This document shows positions 1 through 9,491 of a DNA stretch of 64,000 nt, piece after piece. The stretch's first letter is position 1; each line of letters begins with the position of its first letter. The stretch is from Diaphorobacter sp. HDW4A (GTDB lineage Bacteria; Pseudomonadota; Gammaproteobacteria; Burkholderiales; Burkholderiaceae_C): the NCBI RefSeq assembly GCF_011305995.1, contig NZ_CP049910.1, forward strand, positions 6,090,501 to 6,154,500, read 5' to 3'. A program made the position numbers and the translations under genes. The notes beneath the pieces are model-generated. The model saw only the letters and a list, made by a program, of their open reading frames with translations. It was not told where the DNA came from and made no database searches.

Positions 1-121
1 CATCACGGGAGCGGGCTTTGCGCCGCTGATGAGCACGCCCGACCAGTTCCGCGAGAACTACCAGCGCGACATGCCCGTGTGGAAGGCGCTGGTGGAGACG
101 GCCGGGGCCAAGCTCGATTGA
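1..121 (+). CDS. Bug/TctC-family solute-binding protein, C-terminal end (partial)
   Basis: The frame that enters from the left edge encodes about 39 residues and ends at TGA 119-121. The tail, with the pattern STPDQFRENYQRDMPVWKAL and then a short AGAKLD end, resembles the C-terminus of periplasmic binding proteins of the tripartite tricarboxylate transporter (Bug) family, which typically end in a 'S-P-E-x-F ... D-x-x-x-W-x-x-x-I-x-x-A-G' helix. Most of the gene lies outside the window, so the ligand cannot be judged. It is followed after 30 bp by a flavin oxidoreductase gene on the same strand and may share its transcript. Confidence 0.6.
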   Translation, partial: ITGAGFAPLMSTPDQFRENYQRDMPVWKALVETAGAKLD

Positions 122-151
122 CAAACATATACAGGACACAGGACATCACGC

Positions 152-1129
152 ATGAAGACGCGCATCACCGAACTCTTTGGCATCGAGCACCCCATCATTC
201 AGGGCGGCATGCACTACGTGGGGCTGGCGGAGTTGGCATCGGCGGTCTCCAACGCGGGCGGGCTCGGCATCATCACCGGGCTCACGCAGCGCACGCCCGA
301 GTTGCTCGCCAATGAGATCGCGCGCTGCCGCGCAATGACCAACAAGCCCTTCGGCGTGAACCTCAGTTTTCTGCCGGCAGTGAATCCTCCCGACTATGCG
401 GGATACATCCGCGCCATCATCGACGGTGGTGTGAAGGTCGTTGAGACCGCAGGCAACAACCCGCAGAAGTGGCTGCCGATGATGAAGGATGCGGGCATCA
501 AGGTGATCCACAAATGCACCTCGGTGCGCCATGCGCTCAAGGCCGAATCGATTGGCTGCGATGCGATCAGCGTGGACGGCTTCGAGTGCGGCGGCCATCC
601 AGGTGAAGACGATGTGCCCAACTTCATCCTGCTGCCCCGTGCGGCCGAGGAGCTGAAGATCCCGTTCGTCGCGTCGGGTGGCATGGCTGATGGGCGTTCG
701 CTCGTGGCCGCGCTCGCGCTCGGCGCGGACGGCATGAACATGGGCACGCGCTTCATGGCGACAGTGGAAGCGCCGATCCACGACAACGTGAAGCAGGCCA
801 TCGTGCAGGCGAGCGAGCTGGACACCCGCATCGTCATGCGCCCGCTGCGCAACACCGAGCGCGTGTTTGCCAATGCCGCCACAGACGAGGTGCTGCGCAA
901 GGAGCGGGAGCTCGGCAGCCGCATTCGCTTCGAGGACATCGCCGCCGAGCTCGCCGGGGCCTATCCGCGCATCATGCAGCAGGGCGACATGCAAAGTGGC
1001 GTCTGGTCCTGTGGCATGGTTGTGGGGCTGATCAATGATGTGCCGACCGTGCAGCAACTCATCGACCGCATCATAGGCGAGGCCCACGCCATCATTGACC
1101 AGCGGCTCGCTGGTATCTCCGCCGCCTGA
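152..1129 (+). CDS. NAD(P)H-dependent flavin oxidoreductase, nitronate monooxygenase (2-nitropropane dioxygenase) family
   Basis: The 325-residue protein has the FMN-binding TIM-barrel pattern of the nitronate monooxygenase family. It starts with a short lead, then HPIIQGGM near residues 10-20 and NAGGLGII around residue 40. The GFECGGHPG segment near residue 145 carries the family histidine, and a phosphate-binding region follows (VASGGMADGRSL, then ALGADGMNMGTRF). The length is normal for the family. These enzymes oxidise nitronates or act as quinone or enoyl reductases, and the real substrate is unknown. AGGA lies about 8 bases before the ATG. The next gene, an acyl-CoA ligase, starts 26 bp after the stop, which suggests an operon for an unidentified acid or acyl-CoA catabolic step. 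Confidence 0.85.
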   Translation: MKTRITELFGIEHPIIQGGMHYVGLAELASAVSNAGGLGIITGLTQRTPELLANEIARCRAMTNKPFGVNLSFLPAVNPPDYAGYIRAIIDGGVKVVETAGNNPQKWLPMMKDAGIKVIHKCTSVRHALKAESIGCDAISVDGFECGGHPGEDDVPNFILLPRAAEELKIPFVASGGMADGRSLVAALALGADGMNMGTRFMATVEAPIHDNVKQAIVQASELDTRIVMRPLRNTERVFANAATDEVLRKERELGSRIRFEDIAAELAGAYPRIMQQGDMQSGVWSCGMVVGLINDVPTVQQLIDRIIGEAHAIIDQRLAGISAA

Positions 1130-1155
1130 AGCAGAATCTTCGCTTCCGATCCACC

Positions 1156-2718
1156 ATGACCACAACGCCCCATCCGCTGGCCGCCGCGCCGTTTCGCACC
1201 GTTTCGGACATGCTGCGCCTTCACGCCGATGCGCAGCCCGATCATCCCGCGCTGCGCGACGAAGCCGAGGCGCTGAGCTACGGTGAGCTCGACGCGCTGG
1301 TCGACCGCATCGCCGCCTCGTTGCAACGCGACGGCGTGCGCCGGGGCGACGTGGTCGGCATCTGCGCGCTGAACTCGGTGCGTTACGGAGCGGTGTTTCT
1401 CGGCGCGCTGCGCGCCGGTGCAGCCGTGGCGCCGCTCGCGCCTTCGTCGACCAGCGACACGCTCGCGTCGATGCTGAGCGACTCGGGTGCCAAGCTGTGG
1501 TTCACGGACGCGGCAGCCGATGTCTCGGCGCTCGATTCCAGCCTGCCGTGCATCTCGCTCGACGGTATCGCGCTCGGGCGCATGTTCGATCCGTGGCTTG
1601 CCACAGCGGGCAGCAAGCCGCAGCGTGTCGATGTGGTGCCGGGCGATGCGTTCAACATCATCTACTCGTCGGGCACTACGGGCACGCCCAAGGGCATCGT
1701 GCAGTCGCACGGCATGCGCTGGGCGCATGTGCAGCGAGGGGCGGCCAACGCCTACGGGCCGCAATCGGTCACGCTGCTCGCGACGCCGCTGTATTCCAAC
1801 ACCACGCTGGTGATCTTCTTTCCCTCGCTCGCTTACGGTGGCAGCGTGGTGCTCGTGAAGAAGTTCGATGCGGCGCGCTATCTGCGCCTGGCCGAGCAGC
1901 AGCGCGTGACGCATGCCATCCTTGTGCCGGTGCAGTATCAGCGCATCATGGCGCTCGCGGATTTCGGCACGCACGATCTCTCGTCGTTCCAGTTCAAGTT
2001 CTGCACCAGTGCGCCGTTCCGTGCCGACCTCAAGGCCGACGTGCTCGCGCGCTGGCCCGGCACGCTCACCGAGTACTACGGCATGACCGAGGGCGGCGGC
2101 ATCTGCATCCTCGACGCGCATCTTTTTCCGGACAAGCTGCACACCGTCGGCAAGCCCGCTGCCAACAGCGACATTCGCCTGATCGACGAGGCGGGCAACG
2201 AGGTGCCGGCGGGCGAGATCGGCGAGGTCGTCGGCCACTCCACCGGCATGATGACCGGCTACCACGGCCAACCCGAGAAGACGCGCGAGGCCGAGTGGTT
2301 CGACCCGGCGGGCAAGCGCTTCATCCGCACCGGCGATGTCGGGCGTTTCGACGAAGACGGCTTTCTCACGCTGATGGATCGCCGCAAGGACATGATCATC
2401 AGCGGCGGTTTCAACATCTACCCGAGCGACCTGGAGGCACAGATGCGCGCGCATCCGGCCATCGACGACGTCGCCGTGGTCGGTGTCGCATCCGAGCTGT
2501 GGGGTGAGACTCCAGTGGCCTTCGTCGTGCAGCGCAAGGGCACGCTCGAGACGGCCGCCGAGATCAAGGACTGGTTCAATCAGCGTGCGGGCAAGACGCA
2601 GCGCCTGGCCGATCTGATTCTGGTTGACGAGCTGCCACGCAGCGCCATCGGCAAGGTGCTCAAGCGCGATCTGCGCGACGCCTATGCAGCGTCTTTGTCG
2701 GCCAAGCCGAGCATCTGA
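1156..2718 (+). CDS. AMP-dependent acyl-CoA synthetase/ligase (ANL superfamily)
   Basis: The 520-residue protein has the full set of adenylate-forming motifs. The P-loop-like YSSGTTGTPKGI is near residues 168-180, the YYGMTEGGG A5 motif is mid-protein, and TGDVGRFDEDGFLTLMDRRK followed by MIISGGFNIYP forms the hinge to the C-terminal lid. PRSAIGKVLKRDLRD near residue 498 holds the catalytic lysine. It should activate a carboxylic acid to its acyl-CoA through an acyl-AMP intermediate. The acid cannot be predicted, although the family context (fatty or aromatic acids) fits a catabolic Burkholderiales locus. Its last 37 bases overlap the 3' end of the convergent flavoprotein gene. Confidence 0.87.
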   Translation: MTTTPHPLAAAPFRTVSDMLRLHADAQPDHPALRDEAEALSYGELDALVDRIAASLQRDGVRRGDVVGICALNSVRYGAVFLGALRAGAAVAPLAPSSTSDTLASMLSDSGAKLWFTDAAADVSALDSSLPCISLDGIALGRMFDPWLATAGSKPQRVDVVPGDAFNIIYSSGTTGTPKGIVQSHGMRWAHVQRGAANAYGPQSVTLLATPLYSNTTLVIFFPSLAYGGSVVLVKKFDAARYLRLAEQQRVTHAILVPVQYQRIMALADFGTHDLSSFQFKFCTSAPFRADLKADVLARWPGTLTEYYGMTEGGGICILDAHLFPDKLHTVGKPAANSDIRLIDEAGNEVPAGEIGEVVGHSTGMMTGYHGQPEKTREAEWFDPAGKRFIRTGDVGRFDEDGFLTLMDRRKDMIISGGFNIYPSDLEAQMRAHPAIDDVAVVGVASELWGETPVAFVVQRKGTLETAAEIKDWFNQRAGKTQRLADLILVDELPRSAIGKVLKRDLRDAYAASLSAKPSI

Positions 2719-4439
2719 CGCGCCACGGCCTCGCCGACCTTGATGCCGTCCACGCCCGCCGACAGAATGCCGCCCGCGTAGCCCGCGCCTTCACCGGCCG
2801 GGTAGAGACCGTGCGTGTTCAGGCTCTGGAAATCCGCGCTACGCCCAATGCGTAGTGGCGCGGAGGTGCGCGTTTCCACGCCGGTCATTACCGCATCGGC
2901 CATATCGTAGCCACGGATCTTGCGGCCGAACACCGGCAGCGCCTCGCGCATCGCCTCGGTGGCGAAGGCGGGCAGGGCCTTGTCGATGCTGGTCAGGTGC
3001 ACGCCCGGTTTGTAGGAGGGCTGGACACCGCCGAACTCCGTGGAATCGCGCTTGGCAAGAAAATCGCCCACGAGCTGGCCCGGCGCGCTGTAGTTGCTGC
3101 CGCCGACTACATAGGCATTCGATTCAAGCTGGCGCTGCAGCACGATGCCCGCAAGCGGATGCGTCGTGCCCGTCTGGTAGTTCTCGACGCCGTAGCTCTT
3201 GCCGAGATACTTCTCGAATGAAGCCGCATCGTGCGGAAAATCGCTTTCGCTCACGGCTACCACCATGCCCGCGTTCGCATTGCGCTCTTCGCGTGAATAC
3301 TGGCTCATGCCGTTGGTCACCACGCGCTCGGGCTCGCTCGTTGCCGCGACTACCGTGCCGCCCGGGCACATGCAGAAACTGTAGACGGCGCGGCCATTCT
3401 TGGCGTGGTGCACCAGCTTGTAATCCGCCGCGCCGAGCAGCGGGTGACCCGCATGCTTGCCCCAGCGCGCGCGGTCGATCACGCTTTGCGGATGCTCGAT
3501 GCGCACGCCGATGGAGAACGGCTTGGCCTCCATCGCCACGCCGCGCTCATACAGCATCGCAAACGTGTCGCGCGAGCTGTGGCCGAGCGCCATCACCACC
3601 TGCGTGGCGGGCAGCAGTTGCTCCTTGCCAGTGGCCAGATCGACCACGGTAAGGCCGGTGACGCGGCGCGCGCCATCGGCATCGGTCTGCACTTGGAAAT
3701 CGCTCACGCGCTGCTCGAAACGCACCTCACCGCCCATCGCGATGATCTGCTCGCGCAGCGTCTCCACCACCTTCACGAGCTTGAAGGTACCGATGTGCGG
3801 ATGCGCGGTGTAGAGAATCTCCGGCGGCGCACCGGCCTGCACGAACTCCTCCATCACCTTGCGACCCAGATGGCGCGGGTCCTTGATCTGGCTGTAGAGC
3901 TTGCCGTCCGAGAATGTGCCCGCACCGCCCTCGCCGAACTGCACGTTCGACTCGGGCGTCAGCACGCGTTTGCGCCACAGACCCCAGGTGTCCTTGGTGC
4001 GCTGTCGCACCTCGCGACCACGCTCGAGCACGATGGGCTTGAACCCCATCTGCGCCAGCACCAGCGCCGCGAAGATCCCGCAGGGCCCGAAGCCGATGAC
4101 GACCGGCCGGTCCTGCAGATCGGAAGGCGCCTGCCCCACCGGCTTCCACGCCATGTCGGGCGTGGCGTTGACATGCGGATTCTTCTCGTGCGTCGCTAGC
4201 AGCGCGGCCTCGAGCGCCGCATCGGCCAGCGTCACATCGACGATGTACACCGCCATCAGCTCGACCTTGCGCGCATCGAAGCTGCGCTTGTGCACGTGCA
4301 GGGAGGTGAGGGCGCTGGCGTCGATCACCAACATCTGCGCGATCTGCGTGCGCAGGGCTGTTTCGGGATGGGTGTCGGCGTCAAATTCGCCTGCTGGCAA
4401 CGCGGTGAGCGGCAGCTTGATTTCGGAGATGCGGAGCAT
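2682..4439 (-). CDS. NAD(P)/FAD-dependent oxidoreductase of the COG2509 type (uncharacterised dehydrogenase)
   Basis: The 585-residue protein has a roughly 100-residue N-terminal domain, then the dinucleotide-binding segment VIGFGPCGIFAALVLAQMGF, which contains the GxGPxG fingerprint. Further on come FGEGGAGTFSDGKLYSQIKD, an ALGHSSRDTF segment, and a C-terminal GLYPAGEGAGYAGGI motif that closes the FAD site. This architecture matches the large uncharacterised FAD-dependent dehydrogenases of COG2509. The CMCPGG segment contains a pair of cysteines typical of the group. No substrate is known. Translation begins at ATG 4437-4439. It is convergent with, and overlaps by 37 bp, the acyl-CoA ligase. 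Confidence 0.85.
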   Translation of the reverse strand: MLRISEIKLPLTALPAGEFDADTHPETALRTQIAQMLVIDASALTSLHVHKRSFDARKVELMAVYIVDVTLADAALEAALLATHEKNPHVNATPDMAWKPVGQAPSDLQDRPVVIGFGPCGIFAALVLAQMGFKPIVLERGREVRQRTKDTWGLWRKRVLTPESNVQFGEGGAGTFSDGKLYSQIKDPRHLGRKVMEEFVQAGAPPEILYTAHPHIGTFKLVKVVETLREQIIAMGGEVRFEQRVSDFQVQTDADGARRVTGLTVVDLATGKEQLLPATQVVMALGHSSRDTFAMLYERGVAMEAKPFSIGVRIEHPQSVIDRARWGKHAGHPLLGAADYKLVHHAKNGRAVYSFCMCPGGTVVAATSEPERVVTNGMSQYSREERNANAGMVVAVSESDFPHDAASFEKYLGKSYGVENYQTGTTHPLAGIVLQRQLESNAYVVGGSNYSAPGQLVGDFLAKRDSTEFGGVQPSYKPGVHLTSIDKALPAFATEAMREALPVFGRKIRGYDMADAVMTGVETRTSAPLRIGRSADFQSLNTHGLYPAGEGAGYAGGILSAGVDGIKVGEAVARQMLGLADKDAA

Positions 4440-4522
4440 GGGGTGAGCTGGCCCGTGGTGATCGGGCTGGGCTTTGTGGTCTTTGGATAGGGCAGGATTT
4501 TATCCGAGCCCGCCCACCTTGC

Positions 4523-5995
4523 TCACAGAACAGGCGCCATCATGGCGATGAAGTTCTGTGTCAGTCGCCGGTGCAATGGCCAGGCACGCACCACCTCGGG
4601 GTCGACGCGGTGACTGACGGAGAGATAGCCCATCTGTCGCTCAAGGATCTGCGCGGTGACGTCCTTGTCGGAAATGAGCAGATTGTTTTCGTAGTTGAGC
4701 TCGAGGCTGCGACGGTCCATGTTGGCGGAGCCGACGAGCGCGAGTTCGCCGTCGATGGTCATGGACTTGGTGTGCAGCAGGCCGAGCGGATATTCATGGA
4801 CATCCACGCCGCTTTGCAGCAGATCCATATAGCTGCTGCGACAGGCATTGCCAACCAGCCACGAGTCGTTGCGCGCGGGAAAGATGATGGTGGTTTTCAC
4901 TCCGCGCCGGGGAGCGGCGCAGATGGCACGCAGCATGGATTCATCGGGAACGAAGTAGGGCGTGGTGATCACCAACTCCTTGCGTGCCGCATAGATGCAG
5001 GCCACAAACATGTCGGACATGGCGCTGAAGCGCGCGGTCGGTCCGGTCTCGAAGACCTGAGCGGTGCTTGCGCCCGGCAGCGAATTCTCCGGGGCCTGCG
5101 CGGGCAGATGGTCGAGGCCGGTCTCGCCTGTTTCGGGAATCCAGCCGCTCAGAAACAGGTATTGCATCTGGCGCACGATAGGCCCTTCGCAGCGCAGCAG
5201 CATGTCGATCCAAGGCGCGAATCGGGGCTTGATGCGGAACAGCGGTGATGCGAAGTTCTGGCTGCCGCAGAACGCGATGCGGTTGTCGATCACCATGATC
5301 TTGCGGTGATCGCGCAGATCCACGCGGCTGAAGGCCATGTGCCGCAGGTGCGAGATGTCGCTCAGCGTGGCATGCAGCTTCACACCCGCGCAGGCCAGCA
5401 TCTTCCACGTGGCACTGCGAACGAAGTCGCGCGATCCGAGCGAGTCCACCATCAACCGACATTGCACGCCGCGCTGCGCGGCTGCGGCCACGGCCTGCGC
5501 AATCTGGCGACCCTTGTCATCATCAAGCCAGATATAGACCGCCACGTGCACCTGTTCGCTTGCCTGCTCAATGTGTGCCACCAGCGCATCAATGGCGGCT
5601 AACGAGTTGCGCATGGGCTCGCTCGCCGGTGCATCGGCATCGCGCAACACGGTGATGCGGTTGCCACCCGTGACACCGAATCCGGTGATGTAGTGGCAGA
5701 AATCGAAAAGCGGCAAGGCCTGTGGCGCAACCGCTTCCGGAGCAACAAGTCCTTCATGCGGCTTGGCTATGCTTTTCTCTGCTCGTCTCATGCGCTGAAT
5801 GCGTGCCTGACCGATGCTGGTCTCGCCCAGCAGCAGATAAGCGACCATTCCCGCGAGCGGCACCAGCATGATCACCGAGAGCCACGCAATGCGCGAAGCG
5901 GGTGTGCGATTGGGCCGCGTGAGTGCACGCAACGCGACCAGAAGATGGGCCACGAACAGGAGCAGCGCCCAGGAGAGATTCAGAAAGTGATTCAT
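4523..5995 (-). CDS. cls: Cardiolipin synthase (phospholipase D family), ClsA-like
   Basis: The protein begins with two hydrophobic helices (NLSWALLLFVAHLLVALRAL and AWLSVIMLVPLAGMVAYLLL) and then has two PLDc domains. The two HxKxxxxD catalytic motifs are visible: HRKIMVID followed by CGSQNF in the first half, and HTKSMTID followed by VGSANMDRRSLELNYENN near the C-terminus. This is the layout of ClsA-type bacterial cardiolipin synthases, which condense two phosphatidylglycerols at the inner membrane. I chose ATG 5995 because it puts the first helix at the N-terminus. An in-frame TTG at 6028 would add 11 residues, but its GAAGG sits directly against the start codon. Confidence 0.87.
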   Translation of the reverse strand: MNHFLNLSWALLLFVAHLLVALRALTRPNRTPASRIAWLSVIMLVPLAGMVAYLLLGETSIGQARIQRMRRAEKSIAKPHEGLVAPEAVAPQALPLFDFCHYITGFGVTGGNRITVLRDADAPASEPMRNSLAAIDALVAHIEQASEQVHVAVYIWLDDDKGRQIAQAVAAAAQRGVQCRLMVDSLGSRDFVRSATWKMLACAGVKLHATLSDISHLRHMAFSRVDLRDHRKIMVIDNRIAFCGSQNFASPLFRIKPRFAPWIDMLLRCEGPIVRQMQYLFLSGWIPETGETGLDHLPAQAPENSLPGASTAQVFETGPTARFSAMSDMFVACIYAARKELVITTPYFVPDESMLRAICAAPRRGVKTTIIFPARNDSWLVGNACRSSYMDLLQSGVDVHEYPLGLLHTKSMTIDGELALVGSANMDRRSLELNYENNLLISDKDVTAQILERQMGYLSVSHRVDPEVVRAWPLHRRLTQNFIAMMAPVL

Positions 5996-6190
5996 CGTGG
6001 CGAATGGATGCTCATGTGATGAGGGCAACCTTCGGCGAGGTGAGCGGCCTCAAGCGTTGCGATGCGGCTGAATCTGGATTCCATTCCATGTGGCTCCCAT
6101 ATGAGGTTACGCATCGCATTTCTGCAATCGATAGTTGATGATATCTAAAGTGATTCGGGACGGCGACGACTGGCCTGAAGGCGCAATGCA

Positions 6191-6223
6191 AAACGCCCGT
6201 CAGGCGATACCGGACGGGCGTTT
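6191..6223 (-). terminator. Rho-independent terminator of cysK
   Basis: The arms AAACGCCCGTC (6191-6201) and GACGGGCGTTT (6213-6223) form a perfect 11-bp stem with an 11-base loop. Read on the minus strand, the hairpin lies 36 bases after the cysK stop and ends in a short T-run (TTTTGC). The plus strand also reads TTT after the stem, so it may work weakly in both directions. There is no plus-strand gene just upstream that would need it. Confidence 0.8.
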
Positions 6224-6258
6224 GTAGGAGCCCTTGAGAAGGGCTTGCTGAAGATCGA

Positions 6259-7176
6259 TCAGCTTGGCAGGAAACCGTCCACCGACAGGTAGCGCTCGCC
6301 GGTGTCGTAGTTGAAGCCCAGCACGCGCGCGCCTGCGGGCAGTTCGGGCAGCTTCTGGGCGATGGCGGCCAGCGTGGCGCCGGAGGAGATGCCCACCAGC
6401 ATGCCTTCTTCGCGCGCCGAGCGGCGGGCGTATTCGCGAGCGGGTTCGGCGTCGACCTGGATCACTCCATCGAGCAGCGTGGTGTCGAGGTTCTTGGGGA
6501 TGAAGCCCGCGCCGATGCCCTGAATCGGGTGCGGTGCGGGCTGGCCGCCCGAGATCACGGGAGAGGCCACGGGTTCGACCGCGAAGACCTTGAGGTTGGC
6601 GAACTTGGCCTTGAGCACGCGCGCGACACCCGTCAGGTGGCCGCCGGTGCCCACGCCGGTGATCAGCGCGTCGATGCCATCAGGGAAGTCAGCCAGAATT
6701 TCCTGCGCCGTGGTGCGCACGTGCACATCGATATTGGCAGGGTTTTCGAATTGCTGCGGAATCCACGAACCGGGCGTCGATGCGGCCAGTTCCTGCGCAC
6801 GTGCGATGGCGCCCTTCATGCCCTTTTCCTTGGGCGTGAGATCAAAGCTCGCGCCGTAGGCCAGCATCAGGCGGCGGCGCTCGATGGACATGCTTTCGGG
6901 CATCACGAGGATGAGTTTGTAGCCCTTCACGGCAGCGACCAGCGCGAGACCGATGCCGGTGTTGCCGGAGGTCGGCTCGATGATCGTGCCACCTGGTTTG
7001 AGCGTGCCGCGCTGCTCGGCATCTTCCACCATCGAAAGCGCAATGCGGTCCTTGATGGAGCCGCCGGGGTTGCTGCGCTCGGCCTTCACCCAGACATGGG
7101 CGCCAGCGCCGAACAGACGGTTGATCTTCACGACCGGCGTATTGCCGATGGTCTGCAGGATGTTGTCGTATTTCAT
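6259..7176 (-). CDS. cysK: Cysteine synthase A (O-acetylserine sulfhydrylase)
   Basis: The 305-residue pyridoxal-phosphate enzyme makes cysteine from O-acetylserine and sulfide in the cytoplasm. Visible motifs are GNTPVVKI near residue 12, NPGGSIKDR with the PLP-binding Lys42, PTSGNTGIG near residue 70 for substrate binding, and [16 protein letters not shown] for the PLP phosphate. The length and the C-terminal GERYLS fit the CysK/CysM family. I favour CysK over CysM from the [10 protein letters not shown] and QQFENPAN patterns. GGAG lies 9 bases before the ATG. It stands alone, with a strong terminator behind it, and is far from the sulfate-activation genes near 58-62 kb. Confidence 0.9.
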   Translation of the reverse strand: MKYDNILQTIGNTPVVKINRLFGAGAHVWVKAERSNPGGSIKDRIALSMVEDAEQRGTLKPGGTIIEPTSGNTGIGLALVAAVKGYKLILVMPESMSIERRRLMLAYGASFDLTPKEKGMKGAIARAQELAASTPGSWIPQQFENPANIDVHVRTTAQEILADFPDGIDALITGVGTGGHLTGVARVLKAKFANLKVFAVEPVASPVISGGQPAPHPIQGIGAGFIPKNLDTTLLDGVIQVDAEPAREYARRSAREEGMLVGISSGATLAAIAQKLPELPAGARVLGFNYDTGERYLSVDGFLPS

Positions 7177-7493
7177 GAAAGGAGTCTCCAGCTACAGGTG
7201 GTTGATCGGAACGGAAAACAGATGCGAAAAGCAGGTTGGCTGAATGTAACCAGTCCATTGTGGCGTAGTTGTTAGTACTTTTCGCGATATGGATATGCGC
7301 GTTTCGCCGTTGATGGGAATATGCGAGATCTACCCAGAGGCAAGTCCTGTCGCGTCTTGAGTTAAGTCAAGGCCTCAAGCGCATGGGAAGCCGATAATCG
7401 GTAGTAAGAAAACGTCAAAACGATTTGCTGAATGCGAGTGGCCGCCATTGATGCCATTGCGCTCGGCAAGCATTGCGAAAGGCTGCATCCGCC
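7177..7493. other. 317-bp intergenic region between cysK and a small membrane-protein gene
   Basis: I see no convincing gene here. It must hold the leftward cysK promoter and possibly a rightward promoter for the small open frame at 7494. The clearest element is an 11-bp palindrome, CCGATAATCGG at 7391-7401, whose centre reads GATAAT and could be a -10 hexamer. TTGA...TCAA and CTTGA...TCAAG inverted repeats occur at about 7355-7380. No matching -35 hexamer at normal spacing was found, so promoter assignment is open. Confidence 0.3.
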
Positions 7494-7658
7494 ATGGAAC
7501 TGTTCGACTTCAACATCATCGCGGGAAGCGTGGCCATGCTGCTGCTGGTGGGGGGGTATGCGATGCGCGAGCGCAAGGGCGCCGATATCTGCATGGTCAT
7601 TGGCGTGTTTGGGCTGGTGGTGTTGATTCTCAACACCATCGTTTCAGCAGCGAGTTGA
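7494..7658 (+). CDS. Small hypothetical membrane protein (54 aa)
   Basis: The ATG at 7494 opens a 54-residue frame with two hydrophobic stretches, IIAGSVAMLLLVGGYAM and ICMVIGVFGLVVLILNTIV, separated by a charged RERKGAD turn. It therefore looks like a small two-helix inner-membrane protein. GAAAGG lies about 11 bases upstream. The last 15 bases overlap the end of the convergent exporter gene. No family is recognised. The strong hydrophobic pattern argues for a real gene, but the short length leaves doubt. Confidence 0.45.
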   Translation: MELFDFNIIAGSVAMLLLVGGYAMRERKGADICMVIGVFGLVVLILNTIVSAAS

Positions 7659-8570
7659 GACCCGCGATTTTGAGCGCTGCTGGGTGCGGGCGGCTGGTGC
7701 CAACGGCGTGATCCATTTTTCTGCCAGCACCACACCAGCGATGGTGAGCACGCCGCCGATCCAGTGATAGGCGTGCAATTGCTCGTTCAGCAGCAGAGAT
7801 GCAAACAAGGCCGTGCAGATCGGCGTGAGATTGAAGAAGATGCTCGATCGGCTCGGCCCCAGGCGCGAGACGGCCATCATCCACAGCAGCGGCGCCGCAA
7901 TCGATGCCATGGTGCCCGCATAGGCGACCAATCCCCAGTTGCGGGCATTGATGCCGGTCTTCTCGCTCATCAGGTAGATCGGCAGCTGTGCAATCACGGC
8001 CACCAGCATCTGCAGATAGAGCAACTGGAGCGTGGGAATCTTCGGCGCCATGTTCCAGCGCTTGAGAAGGATGTTGTAGAGCGCGTAGGACACCGCGGCA
8101 ATGATCATGAGCAGATCACCCTGGTTGAATCCTTGCTCGAGCAAGATCAGCGGCTGGCCATTGGTCACCACATAGATCACACCGGTCAGCGCGATCACGC
8201 TGCCGATGGCACCGCCCCGGGTCAGCGGATGACCGAGCACTCCCACCGAGATTGCCAGCACGATGAGCGGCGAAAGACACAGGATGATGCCCATGTGTGT
8301 GGCAGTGGTGAAGCCCGCTGCGAAGTAGGCCAGCGTCTGGTAGATCACCATGCCCAGCAGCCCGAGCGTCAGAATGCGCGGCACCTGCGGACGAATGGCG
8401 CGCCAGTTGCGCACGACCCCAGGCAGTAGAAATGGACTGAGCAGCGCGGCCGCCAGCAACCAGCGCAGAAAGCCGATCTCCGCCGGATGGATGCTCGATG
8501 CGGCCTGCTTGCTGACGACGGTGTTGAACGACCAGATGAGAACGGCCATCAGGGGAAAGAGGTAATTCAT
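7644..8570 (-). CDS. EamA/DMT-superfamily transporter
   Basis: This is a protein of about 308 residues with ten predicted hydrophobic helices arranged as two EamA repeats. The first repeat begins NYLFPLMAVLIWSFNTVVSKQAA and the second GDLLMIIAAVSYALYNILLK. The LGPSRSSIFFNLTPI segment and the short charged C-terminal tail fit drug/metabolite exporters of the EamA (RhaT/YdcZ) group. I start at ATG 8570, since the longer frame would add 26 polar residues before the first helix. It is divergent from an AraC-family regulator across 105 bp, the classic arrangement of an exporter controlled by its neighbour. The substrate is unknown. Confidence 0.85.
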   Translation of the reverse strand: MNYLFPLMAVLIWSFNTVVSKQAASSIHPAEIGFLRWLLAAALLSPFLLPGVVRNWRAIRPQVPRILTLGLLGMVIYQTLAYFAAGFTTATHMGIILCLSPLIVLAISVGVLGHPLTRGGAIGSVIALTGVIYVVTNGQPLILLEQGFNQGDLLMIIAAVSYALYNILLKRWNMAPKIPTLQLLYLQMLVAVIAQLPIYLMSEKTGINARNWGLVAYAGTMASIAAPLLWMMAVSRLGPSRSSIFFNLTPICTALFASLLLNEQLHAYHWIGGVLTIAGVVLAEKWITPLAPAARTQQRSKSRVSTRC

Positions 8571-8675
8571 GACGTGCTCGACACTTGTGGAATCTTGGGT
8601 CCTATCATCCGTTTGACCGATAAGAAGTGCATATCTGTTTTCGGACATTCAATACGTCGAAGGGGACGAAATCCA

Positions 8676-9491
8676 ATGGTCACGGTTCACAGCTCTTCAT
8701 CCCGTACCCGGCAGACAAGGCTCGTGCCCGCCAAGGTCGATGAAATCATCGCGCCGTTTCACGTGCGCTACGACGAGTACGGCGCTGGCACCTGGGCCGA
8801 CGCGCATAGCCATCGGCTCGGGCATCTGAACTACACACCGCACGGAACGATCCGCATGGACACCGCTGATGCCCGCTTCGTTGCGCCACCTCAGTACGCC
8901 ATCTGGATTCCGCCGGGCATCGAACACAGCTGCTATCTGCAGCATGCGGCGGTTTACCGGGCGTTTTACGTGCAGCCCGAACTGTGTGACAGCCTGCCCC
9001 AGAACACCTGCCTGCTGCAGATATCCCCCGTCGTGAAAGCCATCCTCGCCGACTTCAACCAACGTGGCGTGGAAACCCCCTCCATGCCCGAGGACCTGCG
9101 CATGGCCGAGGTGCTGCTTGATCAGTTGCGCGGCAGCGAGGTCCAGGGCAGCTACCTCCCCGACGCGCAAACGCCTGCGCTGCAGCAGATTCTCGACGCC
9201 CTGCAGCAAGAGCCCGGTCACCGTGCCTCGGTAGCTGAATGGGCAGAACGGGTGCACATGACGGAGCGCACCTTGGCGCGACATTGCCAGCAGGAACTCG
9301 GCATGAGCCTTGGCGAATGGCGGCAACGCATGCGCTACCTGCGCGCGGTGGACGCGCTCGAACATGGCCAGTCCGTGCAGGCGATCGCGCTGGATCTGGG
9401 GTTCAGCGCGGCGTCGGCATTCATTGCGATGTTTCAGCGGGAAGCGGGGGCGTCGCCGGAGCAGTTTCGGCGGGAGTTTCTTTTGGAGTGA
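8676..9491 (+). CDS. AraC-family transcriptional regulator with N-terminal cupin domain
   Basis: The 271-residue protein has a cupin-like sensor domain (HSHRLGHLNYTPHGTIRM, then IPPGIEHSCYL) over residues 25-130. A C-terminal AraC DNA-binding domain with two helix-turn-helix units follows: VAEWAERVHMTERTLARHCQ, then [20 protein letters not shown]. The start at ATG 8676 is supported by GAAGGGG 8-10 bases upstream. A longer open frame in the same register has no such signal. The divergent DMT exporter is the obvious candidate target. Cupin-AraC proteins beside exporters usually respond to a small molecule, but none can be named. Confidence 0.87.
   Translation: MVTVHSSSSRTRQTRLVPAKVDEIIAPFHVRYDEYGAGTWADAHSHRLGHLNYTPHGTIRMDTADARFVAPPQYAIWIPPGIEHSCYLQHAAVYRAFYVQPELCDSLPQNTCLLQISPVVKAILADFNQRGVETPSMPEDLRMAEVLLDQLRGSEVQGSYLPDAQTPALQQILDALQQEPGHRASVAEWAERVHMTERTLARHCQQELGMSLGEWRQRMRYLRAVDALEHGQSVQAIALDLGFSAASAFIAMFQREAGASPEQFRREFLLE

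Noticed and set aside
1..151. A complete gene starting inside the first 150 bases
   Set aside because: The only meaningful frame enters from the left edge and ends at 121. A competing 78-codon frame (79-315) runs out of phase across the next gene's start.
961..2454. A 497-codon minus-strand frame opposite the flavin oxidoreductase and acyl-CoA ligase
   Set aside because: It is a shadow frame with Arg/His-heavy composition, and both plus-strand genes have clear catalytic motifs.
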